Shown: piece by piece, positions 1 through 7,710 of the stretch
Layout of the letters: every line of letters starts with the position of its first letter
How positions within the stretch are numbered: position 1 is the stretch's first letter
Origin: an uncultured Muribaculaceae bacterium
GTDB lineage: Bacteria > Bacteroidota > Bacteroidia > Bacteroidales > Muribaculaceae
Length of the DNA stretch: 20,544 bases
Assembly: GCA_910584545.1 (NCBI GenBank)
Contig: CAJUBC010000044.1
Location: 1-20,544 of the forward strand
Direction: 5' to 3'
Program-made: the position numbers and the translations under genes
The notes under the pieces: model-generated
The model's database searches: none
Seen by the model: only the letters and a program-made list of their open reading frames with translations
What the model was told of the DNA's origin: nothing

Positions 1-1
1 A

Positions 2-88
2 GAAGGCTTTTTATCCTGGAAAGACTACCTCAACGCGTCTGCTGAACAGTTACATTTGACCAAAATCATGTTAGGCTTTTGTTATTGA
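2..88 (+). CDS. Possible 3' end of a gene cut by the window edge
   Basis: One plus-strand frame is open from base 2 to a TGA at 86-88, giving 28 residues (EGFLSWKDYLNASAEQ... ending GFCY). The other two plus frames stop sooner or read less like protein. No start can be seen because the window begins inside it. I do not recognise the family. Nothing downstream on the plus strand looks like its terminator, because the hairpin at 196-231 has its T-run on the minus side. It could equally be a chance open frame. Confidence 0.25.
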   Translation, partial: EGFLSWKDYLNASAEQLHLTKIMLGFCY

Positions 89-195
89 CAGAGTATCAAA
101 ATTAATGCACAAATTTTCCTGCGAAACCATTTTTCATTATAGTTTGAAGTCTCTGCTATTCCTATAGATTTGTAGGAATTTTCGAGTTAAAATAA

Positions 196-231
196 AGACT
201 GAGAACAATTTTCGCAAATTATTCTCAGTCT
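196..231 (-). terminator. Terminator of the tRNA-Ala transcript
   Basis: A hairpin whose arms begin AGACTGAGAA and end TTCTCAGTCT extends to about 16 pairs with one mismatch, around a short loop. On the minus strand it is followed by TTATTTTAA, a reasonable U-tract. It lies about 36 nt beyond the 3' end of the minus-strand tRNA. Confidence 0.65.
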
Positions 232-267
232 AAGTGCGTTCTATGATGTTATGTCGTTGTTATTGAG

Positions 268-341
268 TGGAGCATACGAGACTCGAACTCGTCACCTTAT
301 GACTGCCAGTCATACGCTCTAGCCAGATGAGCTAATGCCCC
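268..341 (-). tRNA. tRNA-Ala (anticodon GGC)
   Basis: The minus strand folds into a 74-nt cloverleaf. The acceptor strand GGGGCAT pairs with ATGCTCC, the D stem is GCTC/GAGC, the anticodon stem is TATGA/TCATA around loop CTGGCAG, and the T arm carries GTTCGAGTC. The anticodon GGC (plus-strand 305-307) reads the alanine codon GCC. The acceptor contains the G3-U70 wobble pair, the classic identity element for alanyl-tRNA synthetase. CCA is not encoded after the discriminator A, so it must be added post-transcriptionally. The gene has its own promoter at 363-393 and terminator at 196-231. Confidence 0.97.
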
Positions 342-362
342 GTCTTTTTTATATTCACCCTG

Positions 363-393
363 CAAAAGTAATTAAATTTCCGCAAACTACAAA
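363..393 (-). promoter_or_regulatory. Bacteroidetes-type promoter for tRNA-Ala
   Basis: On the minus strand TTTG (393-390) is followed after 19 nt by TACTTTTG (370-363), matching TTTG-N19-21-TAnnTTTG. The predicted start of transcription, near 356, is about 15 nt before the tRNA 5' end. Confidence 0.75.
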
Positions 394-436
394 AATATTT
401 TCGAAAAATTTCATAAATTTTTCAGGCTCCTGCGAA

Positions 437-473
437 CAATGGGGGGCAGCTGTGTGTTGGCTGTCCCCCATTG
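437..473 (-). terminator. Hairpin terminator of the hydrolase-MurF operon
   Basis: A 14-pair stem (437-450 with 460-473, one G-U pair) surrounds a 9-nt loop, 27 nt beyond the MurF-like stop codon. The stem contains a run of G-C pairs, but the U-tract on the minus strand is poor (TTCGCAGG), so termination may not be purely intrinsic. Confidence 0.55.
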
Positions 474-500
474 CGTGTGATAATTGCCTTGGAAGGGTTA

Positions 501-2102
501 TTACTTGAATGTGTCGGGGAGGTCGTTTTCGTAGAGAACGGTGTCGCCGGCGGCGAGTATGCCGGCGAGGCGTTTCTGGGCCTCGTTGAAACTCTCTACC
601 ACAATGAGCGATTCCTCATCGAATCCTCCTTCGCGGATGCCTTCCGTGATGGCGTCACGGTTGTACGCTCCTACAACGATGGCGATGTCTACATTGCCGG
701 CTATGTGGCGACCGAATTCGCGGTTGAGATTGTACTGCTCGCTTCCAAGTTCAATCATACCGGGGGTGACGATGATTCGTTTTCCGGTGCCGTTGAACTG
801 CGAGAGAACGTCGATGGCCATTTTTGATCCGGCGGGATTGGAGTTGAAGGCATCGTCGATTATAGTTACGTTGCCGGGTGTGCGTTTGATGCTGAGGCGG
901 TGTTCCACCTGCTCGATAGCGCTTACCGCATACCGAATCTTCTCCGACGGCACTCCGAGATGATGCGCCGTCACGATGGCAGCAAGCAGGTCGGAGACGT
1001 TGCATTCGCCAAGCAGACGGGTTGCGATGTCGAGTGAGAAACCGTCGGGACCTTCTACAGTAAAGGTGGTTCCGTCAGGAGTGTACCTGACATTGACGGC
1101 ACGGTAACCGCAGTGCTCCGTATTGGTCACTCCGTATCTTACTGCCTTGACATTGTGGACCTCGCGGCCCGCACAGGGGTCGAAGTCATTGTTGATGACT
1201 GCCAGACCGTCGGAGGGAAGAGCGTCGACCAACTCGAATTTGGTGGAGCAGACATTGTCGAGAGTCTTGAACGACTCAAGGTGCATCGGTCCGACTGCGG
1301 TCACGATACCGATCTGCGGGTGTACTATGTCGCATATCTCCTTGATGTCTCCCTTCTGCTTGGCTCCCATCTCGCAGACGAAAATCTGATTGTAAGGTTT
1401 CATCATCTCGCGGATGGTTCGCACCACGCCCATCGGAGTGTTGTAGCTTCCGGGCGTCATGAGGGTATCGAATTCCTCGCTGAGGATGCGGGTGAGATAA
1501 TGCTTGGTGCTGGTCTTGCCGTAACTGCCGGTGATACCCACTACTGTCAAGTCGGGCATGGAGCGGAGTATGCGCCGTGCATCGTTGATGTACCGTCGGT
1601 TTATTAGTTTTTCCACCGGTATGAGAATGATGTCGGCAATGATGAGCGGAATGAAGGATAGCACGGAGAGCAGCATGATTGCCGACACCGTGATGGATCC
1701 ACCCGGATATGATCCCCAGTAGATGGTCGAGGGGTCGGTGCACAAGGCCACAGCCGTCACAGCTCCGAGCGAGATGATGGCGGTTGTGATGTAGAGACGC
1801 CAGACGCGACGGGTGAACACGAGTGGTTTCTTATACTTCTTCTTGAATATCATGCCGATCTTGAAGAGACAGACAAGAGCCACCGCGAAGGCTGCCATTC
1901 GGTAGTCGAGCAGCGTGGCGCACATGAGAAGAATGCAGGCTAAGTCTGTCAGCCTCCATGTGTTCGCCATGTTGTGTCGGAGCCAGCGCCAGTACCGCGG
2001 TATACGGTAGCTGTTCTGCTGGAACATCTGGATGTCGTATTTGAAGTTGAGAATCATGTAGGCGGCGCAGACCACGTAGACCGCTATCATGTATGCGTTC
2101 AT
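501..2102 (-). CDS. Membrane-anchored MurF-like Mur ligase
   Basis: This 533-residue protein joins an N-terminal membrane region (hydrophobic segments near residues 2-20, 53-82, 103-121 and 138-161) to the catalytic and C-terminal domains of a Mur ligase. The ATP loop GITGSYGKTS is at 189-198, followed by TPGSYNTPMG (217-226), EMGA (244-247), HLE (274-276), HRLSI (401-405) and DDAFNSNP (416-423), and the end reads ENDLPD (525-530). These motifs are closest to MurF, which adds D-Ala-D-Ala to the UDP-MurNAc tripeptide. The usual UDP-binding domain 1 is absent and the membrane segments take its place. A lipid-linked cell-wall substrate is therefore possible (inference). It starts 3 nt after the stop codon of the upstream hydrolase, so the two are co-transcribed. 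The true function may be MurF or a MurF-related ligase. Confidence 0.85.
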   Translation of the reverse strand: MNAYMIAVYVVCAAYMILNFKYDIQMFQQNSYRIPRYWRWLRHNMANTWRLTDLACILLMCATLLDYRMAAFAVALVCLFKIGMIFKKKYKKPLVFTRRVWRLYITTAIISLGAVTAVALCTDPSTIYWGSYPGGSITVSAIMLLSVLSFIPLIIADIILIPVEKLINRRYINDARRILRSMPDLTVVGITGSYGKTSTKHYLTRILSEEFDTLMTPGSYNTPMGVVRTIREMMKPYNQIFVCEMGAKQKGDIKEICDIVHPQIGIVTAVGPMHLESFKTLDNVCSTKFELVDALPSDGLAVINNDFDPCAGREVHNVKAVRYGVTNTEHCGYRAVNVRYTPDGTTFTVEGPDGFSLDIATRLLGECNVSDLLAAIVTAHHLGVPSEKIRYAVSAIEQVEHRLSIKRTPGNVTIIDDAFNSNPAGSKMAIDVLSQFNGTGKRIIVTPGMIELGSEQYNLNREFGRHIAGNVDIAIVVGAYNRDAITEGIREGGFDEESLIVVESFNEAQKRLAGILAAGDTVLYENDLPDTFK

Positions 2103-2105
2103 ATT

Positions 2106-2921
2106 TTATGGTTTTTGGGGTTCTGGGGTTTGATTTGAGGATTGCGGGGCAAGTTCCTTTTTGAAGAATTCCCTGAGCACCGCACGGAATCCCATGGGAT
2201 TGTCGAGGAATGAATAGTGTCCGCATTCCGGGAATGAGACCAAACCTGCGTCAGGGATGAGTTTCTCCATCTGTCGGGCGTCGGAGAGGGGAGTCGCGGT
2301 GTCTTTTTCTCCCCACACCAACAGTGTCGATGCTTTGATGCTCGGCATGACATTGCGGAGATCTTCGTTGACACAACGGCTCATCACCGCCCTCATACGC
2401 GGAGATGAATTGCGGTAGTCGGCCGATCCGGCCTTCCCTCGCCATGCGTTGATGGCCTTCCCGCCGAGTTTCTTGCCTAAAATCACCGGAAGTACTTTCT
2501 TGGCGGTCTTGAACGAATATACCTTTATATAATAGGAGAGAGGTCGCTTCGGCTTGATACCGGCCGCGTCCACGAGCACAACCTTTGAGATGGGGTTGCG
2601 TGACGACATCAGAATGGCGATTCGTCCTCCGAAAGAATGTCCTATGGGCACGGGGTCCTCGATACCGAGCCGTGCTATGAATTCTTCCATCAGGCGCGTG
2701 AACGAGTCCACTCCCCAGACTGCAGGAGGTTCGTCGCTCTTCCCGTGGCCGGGAAGATCCACATTATATACATGCATACCTGGAGAGAGTATTGCCGCTA
2801 TGCTCGCCACAGTGGTATGGTCGCATCCCCAGCCATGCATCAGCAGAACGGGACATCCATCCTCCGGGCCGCTTTCATCGTAATGCAGCCGGACTCCTCC
2901 GATTTCTATCTCTTTTTCCAT
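2106..2921 (-). CDS. Alpha/beta-fold hydrolase
   Basis: This 271-residue soluble alpha/beta hydrolase has no visible signal peptide. Family hallmarks are the oxyanion HGWG near residue 29, the nucleophile elbow GHSFGG (94-99, Ser96), the acid in GEKDTATPL (Asp207) and the catalytic His235 in ECGHYSFLDNP. A cap region lies between about 120 and 190. The substrate cannot be told from sequence; relatives include esterases, lipases and C-C hydrolases. It is the first gene of a two-gene operon, and the MurF-like ligase starts 3 nt after its stop. That pairing hints at a role in envelope or wall precursor metabolism, but this is only context. The start at 2921 keeps the first beta strand complete. 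The only good promoter, at 3149-3180, would give an untranslated leader of about 220 nt. Confidence 0.88.
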   Translation of the reverse strand: MEKEIEIGGVRLHYDESGPEDGCPVLLMHGWGCDHTTVASIAAILSPGMHVYNVDLPGHGKSDEPPAVWGVDSFTRLMEEFIARLGIEDPVPIGHSFGGRIAILMSSRNPISKVVLVDAAGIKPKRPLSYYIKVYSFKTAKKVLPVILGKKLGGKAINAWRGKAGSADYRNSSPRMRAVMSRCVNEDLRNVMPSIKASTLLVWGEKDTATPLSDARQMEKLIPDAGLVSFPECGHYSFLDNPMGFRAVLREFFKKELAPQSSNQTPEPQKP

Positions 2922-3148
2922 GAAAATAATCTTTTCTGGTAACCATATAACATTAAGTATGACATCGAAATTATTTAATTTATTGATAAGTCAACGCATC
3001 TTTTTGCGTCTTTCCGGTGATTTAAGCGATTTCCATCAGTCACAATGCCAGCATTGCTCCTTCCTGAACTCCCTTAAATCCCTCGAAAATCCACTAAAAA
3101 TATGCATTAACTAATTTGCGAGTCATACTTATCTCGGTAACCAAACTA
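2922..3148 (-). other. Long AT-rich leader without a convincing gene
   Basis: The roughly 225 bp between the hydrolase start and its best promoter hold no believable reading frame. The only open plus-strand frame (2920-3114) has an unlikely composition. On the minus strand there is a small hairpin, ACGCA-AAAAGA-TGCGT, at 2996-3011. The stretch is either a long 5' leader or contains a second, weaker promoter; a -7-like TAATTTCG occurs near 2965. Confidence 0.4.
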
Positions 3149-3180
3149 CAAAATTACAAAAATCCCCCGGCAATGTCAAT
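3149..3180 (-). promoter_or_regulatory. Promoter of the hydrolase-MurF operon
   Basis: On the minus strand ATTG (3180-3177) stands 20 nt before TAATTTTG (3156-3149). It is back-to-back with the plus-strand promoter at 3186-3217, so the two -33 boxes are only 5 nt apart. Confidence 0.6.
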
Positions 3181-3185
3181 TCAAT

Positions 3186-3217
3186 TTTGTTGGTTTCAGG
3201 AATATTTTGTAATTTTG
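3186..3217 (+). promoter_or_regulatory. Promoter of the Eis-like GNAT gene
   Basis: TTTG (3186-3189), 20 nt spacing, then TAATTTTG (3210-3217) is a full match to the Bacteroidetes consensus. Transcription would start near 3224, leaving a leader of about 64 nt. Confidence 0.75.
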
Positions 3218-3287
3218 AGAATCCGGAACCGGTACGCTCTCGGTCCGTAACCAACGCATAGAACCATATCTAACCCATTATTTTCTC

Positions 3288-4574
3288 ATGACAGAGATAG
3301 AACTCAAGCGGAAGATGAAAGGCCTCTGGGTCGATACTTTCCATGATTCTGAAGATTATGTAAATCTCATTTTTGATACTTATTTCAATCCTGAACTCGT
3401 GGAATACGATGAGCAGGGCGGTGAGGTGGTTTCGGCCTTGGTAGGAGTGCCATACGAATTCGGCAATTCGAACTGCAAGGTCAAGGCTTTGTATCTATGC
3501 GGTCTCGCCACGAACCCGAGGTATCGCTCGCGAGGCATAATGACAAGGTTGCTCGCGCGGATCAATGCCAAGGCCCGCGAAGCCGGTTATGCGTTCACGT
3601 TTCTTATGCCGGCTGATTCCGGACTTCGGTTATATTATCGCGACAGAGGATATGTCAATGCGTTCTATAGGGTGATCGACAACTATACCTCCATCCATGA
3701 CTTCAATCTCGAATATGAGTCGTTGCTTATGGAGCAGAAAGAGAAAGTGGCCGAACTGAAACGCCGCCTGTATGAATCGTTGCGTGGAGGACGTCTCGAA
3801 GCGCTGACGTCTGACGAGGAACGCAATGCCGTGGAGAACGGCATTGTGGATCTTATCAGCGAAATGGAATCCGGACAGCGTGATCTGCGCATCATCCATT
3901 CGGAACAGGATCTGAGAACAGCCATTGCGGAAAACAGAATCGACAAATGTGGCGAGATATTCTATGTGGTCAATCCTTCAGGTAAAGTCACGGCTGCCGC
4001 GTTCACTGTCCGCAAAGACAAGAATTCCCCGGTTGAGGTCCGCAGGACATACGCCTCCGACACCGGCAGCAAGTTCAAGCTTTTCCAAGAGGTGAAGCGT
4101 GCCTATACCGATTCCTCCATGCAGGTGTACCTGTCGGCTGTGGACATGGACCGGAAGGCTCTTTGGTATCGGACCTACGGAAGCGTGATGCCGGAAAGCT
4201 CGCAGACGGGTAACGTCTCCGTCACTGAGCGGGTGTATTCCCTCCGGGCTCACACTAAAGTCTATGGTATGGTCAAAATTCTCAGTCTTTACGAGATTTT
4301 GAAATTCATGGCCGAGACCTCGCGCGATCTGAAATATTCCATTCTCGTGAGAGAGCAGGGAGCGACCGAGGTTATGAAGTATGTTGTCAGAAATGGCAAG
4401 ATTTCAACGCATACATTACAGGAGGATGAGATAGGGGAGCATGCCGCCACTGACATCATGTCGGTGAGGGATGTGGCTGAAATCATTTTCCGTCGTCAGG
4501 ATGGTGACAGTATCATCACCGAGGCTTTCGGTATTCCCTCTATCAATGCCTCGATCTCTCTGATGCTGGATTAA
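3288..4574 (+). CDS. Eis-like GNAT-family N-acetyltransferase
   Basis: This 428-residue cytoplasmic protein has an N-terminal GNAT domain. The acetyl-CoA loop is at RYRSRGIMTRLL (about 79-89), preceded by the strand LYLCGLATNP and followed by FLMPADSGLRLYYRDRGY, the alpha4-beta7 region of the fold. The remaining 300 residues suggest a second GNAT-like domain and a C-terminal SCP2-like domain, as in the Eis family (about 400 residues). Known Eis proteins acetylate amines of aminoglycosides or proteins; this substrate is unknown. The ATG at 3288 lies about 64 nt after the predicted transcription start. A terminator follows at 4595-4631, so it is probably monocistronic. Confidence 0.8.
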   Translation: MTEIELKRKMKGLWVDTFHDSEDYVNLIFDTYFNPELVEYDEQGGEVVSALVGVPYEFGNSNCKVKALYLCGLATNPRYRSRGIMTRLLARINAKAREAGYAFTFLMPADSGLRLYYRDRGYVNAFYRVIDNYTSIHDFNLEYESLLMEQKEKVAELKRRLYESLRGGRLEALTSDEERNAVENGIVDLISEMESGQRDLRIIHSEQDLRTAIAENRIDKCGEIFYVVNPSGKVTAAAFTVRKDKNSPVEVRRTYASDTGSKFKLFQEVKRAYTDSSMQVYLSAVDMDRKALWYRTYGSVMPESSQTGNVSVTERVYSLRAHTKVYGMVKILSLYEILKFMAETSRDLKYSILVREQGATEVMKYVVRNGKISTHTLQEDEIGEHAATDIMSVRDVAEIIFRRQDGDSIITEAFGIPSINASISLMLD

Positions 4575-4594
4575 ACAACTTCGGTTATAGTCAC

Positions 4595-4638
4595 AGAGGC
4601 TGTGTTGAAATGTTAATTCGACACGGCCTCTATGTTTT
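4595..4638 (+). terminator. Terminator of the GNAT gene (AGAGGCTGTG family)
   Basis: A stem of about 15 pairs (two G-U) opens with AGAGGCTGTG and closes with CACGGCCTCT, followed by ATGTTTTTG. It lies 20 nt after the stop codon. A related hairpin with the same 10-base opening occurs at 14107-14142. Confidence 0.75.
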
Positions 4639-5353
4639 TGTGCAAATTTTACCGCACTATTTACAGATGCAATCAGATTCTTGAGATTTGATTACGGTTA
4701 TAATGAATTGTAAAATAGAGTGATAGGCATTAAAATCGCTTGATTTAGCCTCTTGACATTTGAAAATAATTACAAATGCAACCGGAATCACGGATCTATG
4801 GAGATCTCGTTAAAATTTTCATCAGAAAACTGTAGAGGTGAAAATAGGGTAGACCAGCTGAAAAATGAAATTGGTCAAATTGGGACATTGGTTTTTGGGT
4901 CGCCAAAGGTGAGATTCAGCTATTTACATAACGGAATATGATAATGCAAATTCAAGAATGCATTTGACAACAAATATGCAAACATGAATTGCAGTTGTAA
5001 AATATATGGTGTATTTCGAATTGCAAATATTCTCGGATGCGATTTTAAATTTACAAATGTGCGCAGTATGTATTTGAGAAATCGTATAAATAACATTCAT
5101 TAACAATCTATTTAAGTATCAATAAATCAATATAATATAATATGAAATTAAAGTTGAATTTAATTAATGGATATATTTTTGGGCCTGGGGTATAATATGG
5201 TGAAGGAATGGTTTCGCAACTAATTATATGGCAAATATATCATACATCTATCTTAGAAAATGCTTAAGGAAATTGCGATTGCAAATGCATATGGTACATG
5301 ATGGTGTTCCTCCTTTATTTGAATTAGCAAATTTGAGAAAATGTTAATTTAAA
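4639..5353 (+). other. AT-rich intergenic region with repeated ATTTGCAAT motifs
   Basis: No convincing gene is seen in about 700 bp; the open frames here (4753-4941 plus, 4924-5106 minus) have unlikely composition. The 9-mer ATTTGCAAT occurs on the minus strand at 5020-5028 and 5278-5286, and again on the plus strand at 5381-5389 in the promoter of the next gene. A segment at 4771-4798 resembles that promoter's -7 and leader (5378-5405). The region may be regulatory or may hold an unannotated RNA. Confidence 0.4.
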
Positions 5354-5385
5354 TTTGCGGTTTACAAAATAAAATATTACATTTG
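5354..5385 (+). promoter_or_regulatory. Promoter of the HTH regulator gene
   Basis: TTTG (5354-5357), a 20-nt spacer and TACATTTG (5378-5385) match the consensus. The predicted start is near 5392, 35 nt before the ATG. The -7 box overlaps the ATTTGCAAT motif (5381-5389), which would suit autorepression. Confidence 0.75.
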
Positions 5386-5426
5386 CAATCGGAATTACAA
5401 ATCTAAAATCTGAAGATTCTGAAACA

Positions 5427-5939
5427 ATGGAAGAGGACAACGTGGCAATTCGCCTAAAAGGGTTCATCGATTCTCAGGGGCTTACCAATTCGCAGTTTGC
5501 TGACCAGTGTGGTATCCCCCGCCCCAGTCTGTCGCAGATTATATCCGGTAGAAACAAAAAAATATCGGACGTCATAGTCGGACAGATTCATTCTGCCTTC
5601 CCGATGCTCTCTGTGCTCTGGTTATTGTTTGGCGAAGGTGATATGATTGTTTCTCCTCCATCAGAGAGTCCTGTAGAGGGTGGCGAGCCCGATTTATTCG
5701 CAGGAGCTTCTGATTTACCTTATGGCGGGTCGCAACCGGAGAAATTTGCGAATGTCAACGCCTTAACTCAGCCTCAAAACATGAGTAAAAGTGTTGTAAA
5801 TAAGGACGTAATCTATGAGCAGAAGAACGCTGAGCTGATGAGGGAAATAGAAAAAATGCGTAAAAATCCGCGAAAAGTCTCCCACATCACCGTATATTAC
5901 GATGATTCCACCTTCGAAACCTTCTATCCGAAGGATTGA
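5427..5939 (+). CDS. Cro/CI-type helix-turn-helix regulator
   Basis: This 170-residue protein has an N-terminal XRE/Cro-CI-type HTH (about residues 8-60: AIRLKGFIDSQGLTNSQFADQCGI then PRPSLSQIISGRNKKISD). It is followed by LSVLWLLFGEGDM, typical of Bacteroidetes phage-repressor-like regulators. A low-complexity linker (75-130) leads to a short basic helix and an ending ITVYYDDSTFETFYPKD, which I have seen as a conserved tail of this Bacteroidetes group. It probably binds DNA as a dimer; targets are unknown. It is monocistronic, with its own promoter and a bidirectional terminator (5996-6031). Motif copies around the promoter suggest self-regulation. No integrase or phage genes flank it, so I treat it as chromosomal. 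Confidence 0.82.
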   Translation: MEEDNVAIRLKGFIDSQGLTNSQFADQCGIPRPSLSQIISGRNKKISDVIVGQIHSAFPMLSVLWLLFGEGDMIVSPPSESPVEGGEPDLFAGASDLPYGGSQPEKFANVNALTQPQNMSKSVVNKDVIYEQKNAELMREIEKMRKNPRKVSHITVYYDDSTFETFYPKD

Positions 5940-5995
5940 TTCCCTCCTTCATTCTATTGCAAGGCCCTTCCCCACAGGATTACATATAAAACAAA

Positions 5996-6031
5996 AAAAG
6001 GAACCACCACATGTCTGAGGTAGTTCCTTTT
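5996..6031. terminator. Bidirectional terminator between the HTH gene and groEL
   Basis: AAAAGGAAC (5996-6004) pairs with GTTCCTTTT (6023-6031), and ACC/GGT extends the stem past one mismatch. The A-run and T-run on either side give a U-tract in both directions. It sits between two convergent genes. Confidence 0.75.
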
Positions 6032-6056
6032 ATGTTGCGTGATTTTTGATCGGGTC

Positions 6057-7697
6057 TTACATCATTCCCATGCCGCCGCCCATTCCGGGAGCTGCCATAG
6101 GAGCTGCCGCTGCCGCAGGATCTTTCTTGTCGGCGATTACGCATTCGGTGGTAAGGAACATTCCGGCGATGCTTGCGGCATTCTCGAGGGCTACGCGTGT
6201 AACCTTCGCGGGGTCGATCACTCCGCTCTTAAGGAAGTTCTCGAACGCGCCTGTGCGTGCGTTGTAACCGAAGTCTCCGCTTCCGTCCTTCACTTTCTGG
6301 AGGATTACAGCACCTTCCACTCCGGCGTTCTCCACAATCTGACGGAAGGGTTCCTCAATGGCCCGGCGTATGATCTGTATACCGGTGTTCTCGTCGTCGT
6401 TGTCACCCTTGAGCTCATCGAGAGCGGGAAGCGTACGGATGTAGGCCACGCCTCCGCCTGGAACGATACCCTCGGCGATTGCAGCGCGGGTTGCTGAAAG
6501 AGCATCGTCCACGCGGTCCTTCTTCTCCTTCATCTCAACCTCGGAGGGTGCGCCTATATAGAGGACGGCCACGCCGCCTGCGAGCTTGGCGAGACGCTCC
6601 TGAAGCTTCTCTTTGTCGTAATTAGAAGTGGTTGTCTCGATCTGGCTCTTGATCTGGGCTACGCGCTGTGCGATGGCTTCCTTGGATCCGTTTCCGTTTA
6701 CAATCACTGTGTTGTCTTTGTTGACCGTTACCTTCTCGGCCGTACCGAGATCAGCCACGGTTGCCTGTGCGAGCTGCATGCCCTTGACTTCGCTGATGAC
6801 CGTACCTCCTGTGAGGATCGCGATGTCCTCGAGCATCTCCTTGCGGCGGTCGCCGAATCCCGGAGCCTTAACAGCGCAGATCTTGAGCGAGCCGCGCAGA
6901 CGGTTCACTACGAGGGTAGCGAGTGCTTCGTTGTCGACATCCTCGGCGATGATGAGCAGGGGACGTCCGCTCTGTGCCACGGCCTCGAGCACGGGAAGAA
7001 GGTCTTTCAGGTTGGAGATCTTCTTGTCGTAGAGTAGGATGTAGGGTGAATCCATCTCGCATTCCATCTTCTCGCTGTTGGTCACGAAGTAGGGGGAGAT
7101 ATAACCGCGGTCGAACTGCATGCCTTCAACCACTTCTACAGTAGTCTCGGTGCCCTTGGCTTCCTCGACGGTGATAACACCCTCTTTCTTCACTTTCTGC
7201 ATAGCCTCGGCGATGAGACGGCCGATCTCCTCGTCGTTGTTGGCGGAGATGCGGGCCACGTTCTCGATTTTCTCGAAATCGTCGCCAACTTCCTCGCTCT
7301 GAGCCTTTATGCCCTCTACTACCTTGGAGACCGCTTTGTCAATGCCGCGCTTCAGGTCCATAGGATTGGCACCTGCAGCGACATTCTTGAGACCTACGTT
7401 CACGATAGCCTGTGCGAGCACGGTGGCTGTCGTGGTGCCGTCTCCGGCCTGGTCGCCGGTCTTCGAGGCCACTTCCTTCACGAGCTGGGCTCCCATGTTC
7501 TGGAATGAGTCCTCGAGTTCGATCTCGCGGGCAACCGACACACCATCCTTGGTGATGTGGGGTGCGCCGAATTTCTTCTCGATGATCACGTTGCGGCCTT
7601 TCGGGCCGAGTGTTACCTTAACGGCATCGGCGAGAGCGTCGACACCCTTTTTCAGCTCTTCGCGAGCCGGAGTATTGAATTTAATTTCTTTTGCCAT
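6057..7697 (-). CDS. groEL: Chaperonin GroEL (Hsp60)
   Basis: This full-length 546-residue 60-kDa chaperonin forms the double-ring folding chamber with GroES in the cytoplasm. It begins MAKEIKFNTPAREEL. It carries the ATP-binding motif VTLGPKGRNV (about 28-37), the equatorial signature GDGTTTATVLAQAI (about 86-99), the apical segment DRGYISPYFVTN, and GIVPGGGVAYIR, which matches the conserved chaperonin signature region. It ends in the Gly-Met tail GMGGGMGMM. Nothing is truncated. It follows groES by 13 nt in one operon and is closed by the terminator at 5996-6031. No CIRCE repeat is visible upstream of the operon. Confidence 0.99.
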   Translation of the reverse strand: MAKEIKFNTPAREELKKGVDALADAVKVTLGPKGRNVIIEKKFGAPHITKDGVSVAREIELEDSFQNMGAQLVKEVASKTGDQAGDGTTTATVLAQAIVNVGLKNVAAGANPMDLKRGIDKAVSKVVEGIKAQSEEVGDDFEKIENVARISANNDEEIGRLIAEAMQKVKKEGVITVEEAKGTETTVEVVEGMQFDRGYISPYFVTNSEKMECEMDSPYILLYDKKISNLKDLLPVLEAVAQSGRPLLIIAEDVDNEALATLVVNRLRGSLKICAVKAPGFGDRRKEMLEDIAILTGGTVISEVKGMQLAQATVADLGTAEKVTVNKDNTVIVNGNGSKEAIAQRVAQIKSQIETTTSNYDKEKLQERLAKLAGGVAVLYIGAPSEVEMKEKKDRVDDALSATRAAIAEGIVPGGGVAYIRTLPALDELKGDNDDENTGIQIIRRAIEEPFRQIVENAGVEGAVILQKVKDGSGDFGYNARTGAFENFLKSGVIDPAKVTRVALENAASIAGMFLTTECVIADKKDPAAAAAPMAAPGMGGGMGMM

Positions 7698-7710
7698 GAT
7701 ATGATTGTTT

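Noticed and set aside
541..1607. Long plus-strand frames opposite the MurF-like gene
   Set aside because: Shadow frames of a well-supported gene; no family motifs.
2920..3114. Plus-strand 64-codon open frame between divergent genes
   Set aside because: Antisense to the leader and hydrolase start, with no promoter; the composition looks random.
4753..4941. Plus-strand 62-codon open frame
   Set aside because: No promoter at proper spacing, unlikely composition, and it lies in AT-rich DNA; only the resemblance of 4771-4798 to a promoter leader is worth keeping.
4924..5106. Minus-strand 60-codon open frame rich in Ile, Cys and Tyr
   Set aside because: AT-rich chance frame with no promoter, no recognisable motif and no neighbour support.
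7309..7704. Plus-strand 131-codon frame opposite groEL
   Set aside because: Codon-bias shadow of groEL; Ser/Thr/Ala-rich nonsense protein.
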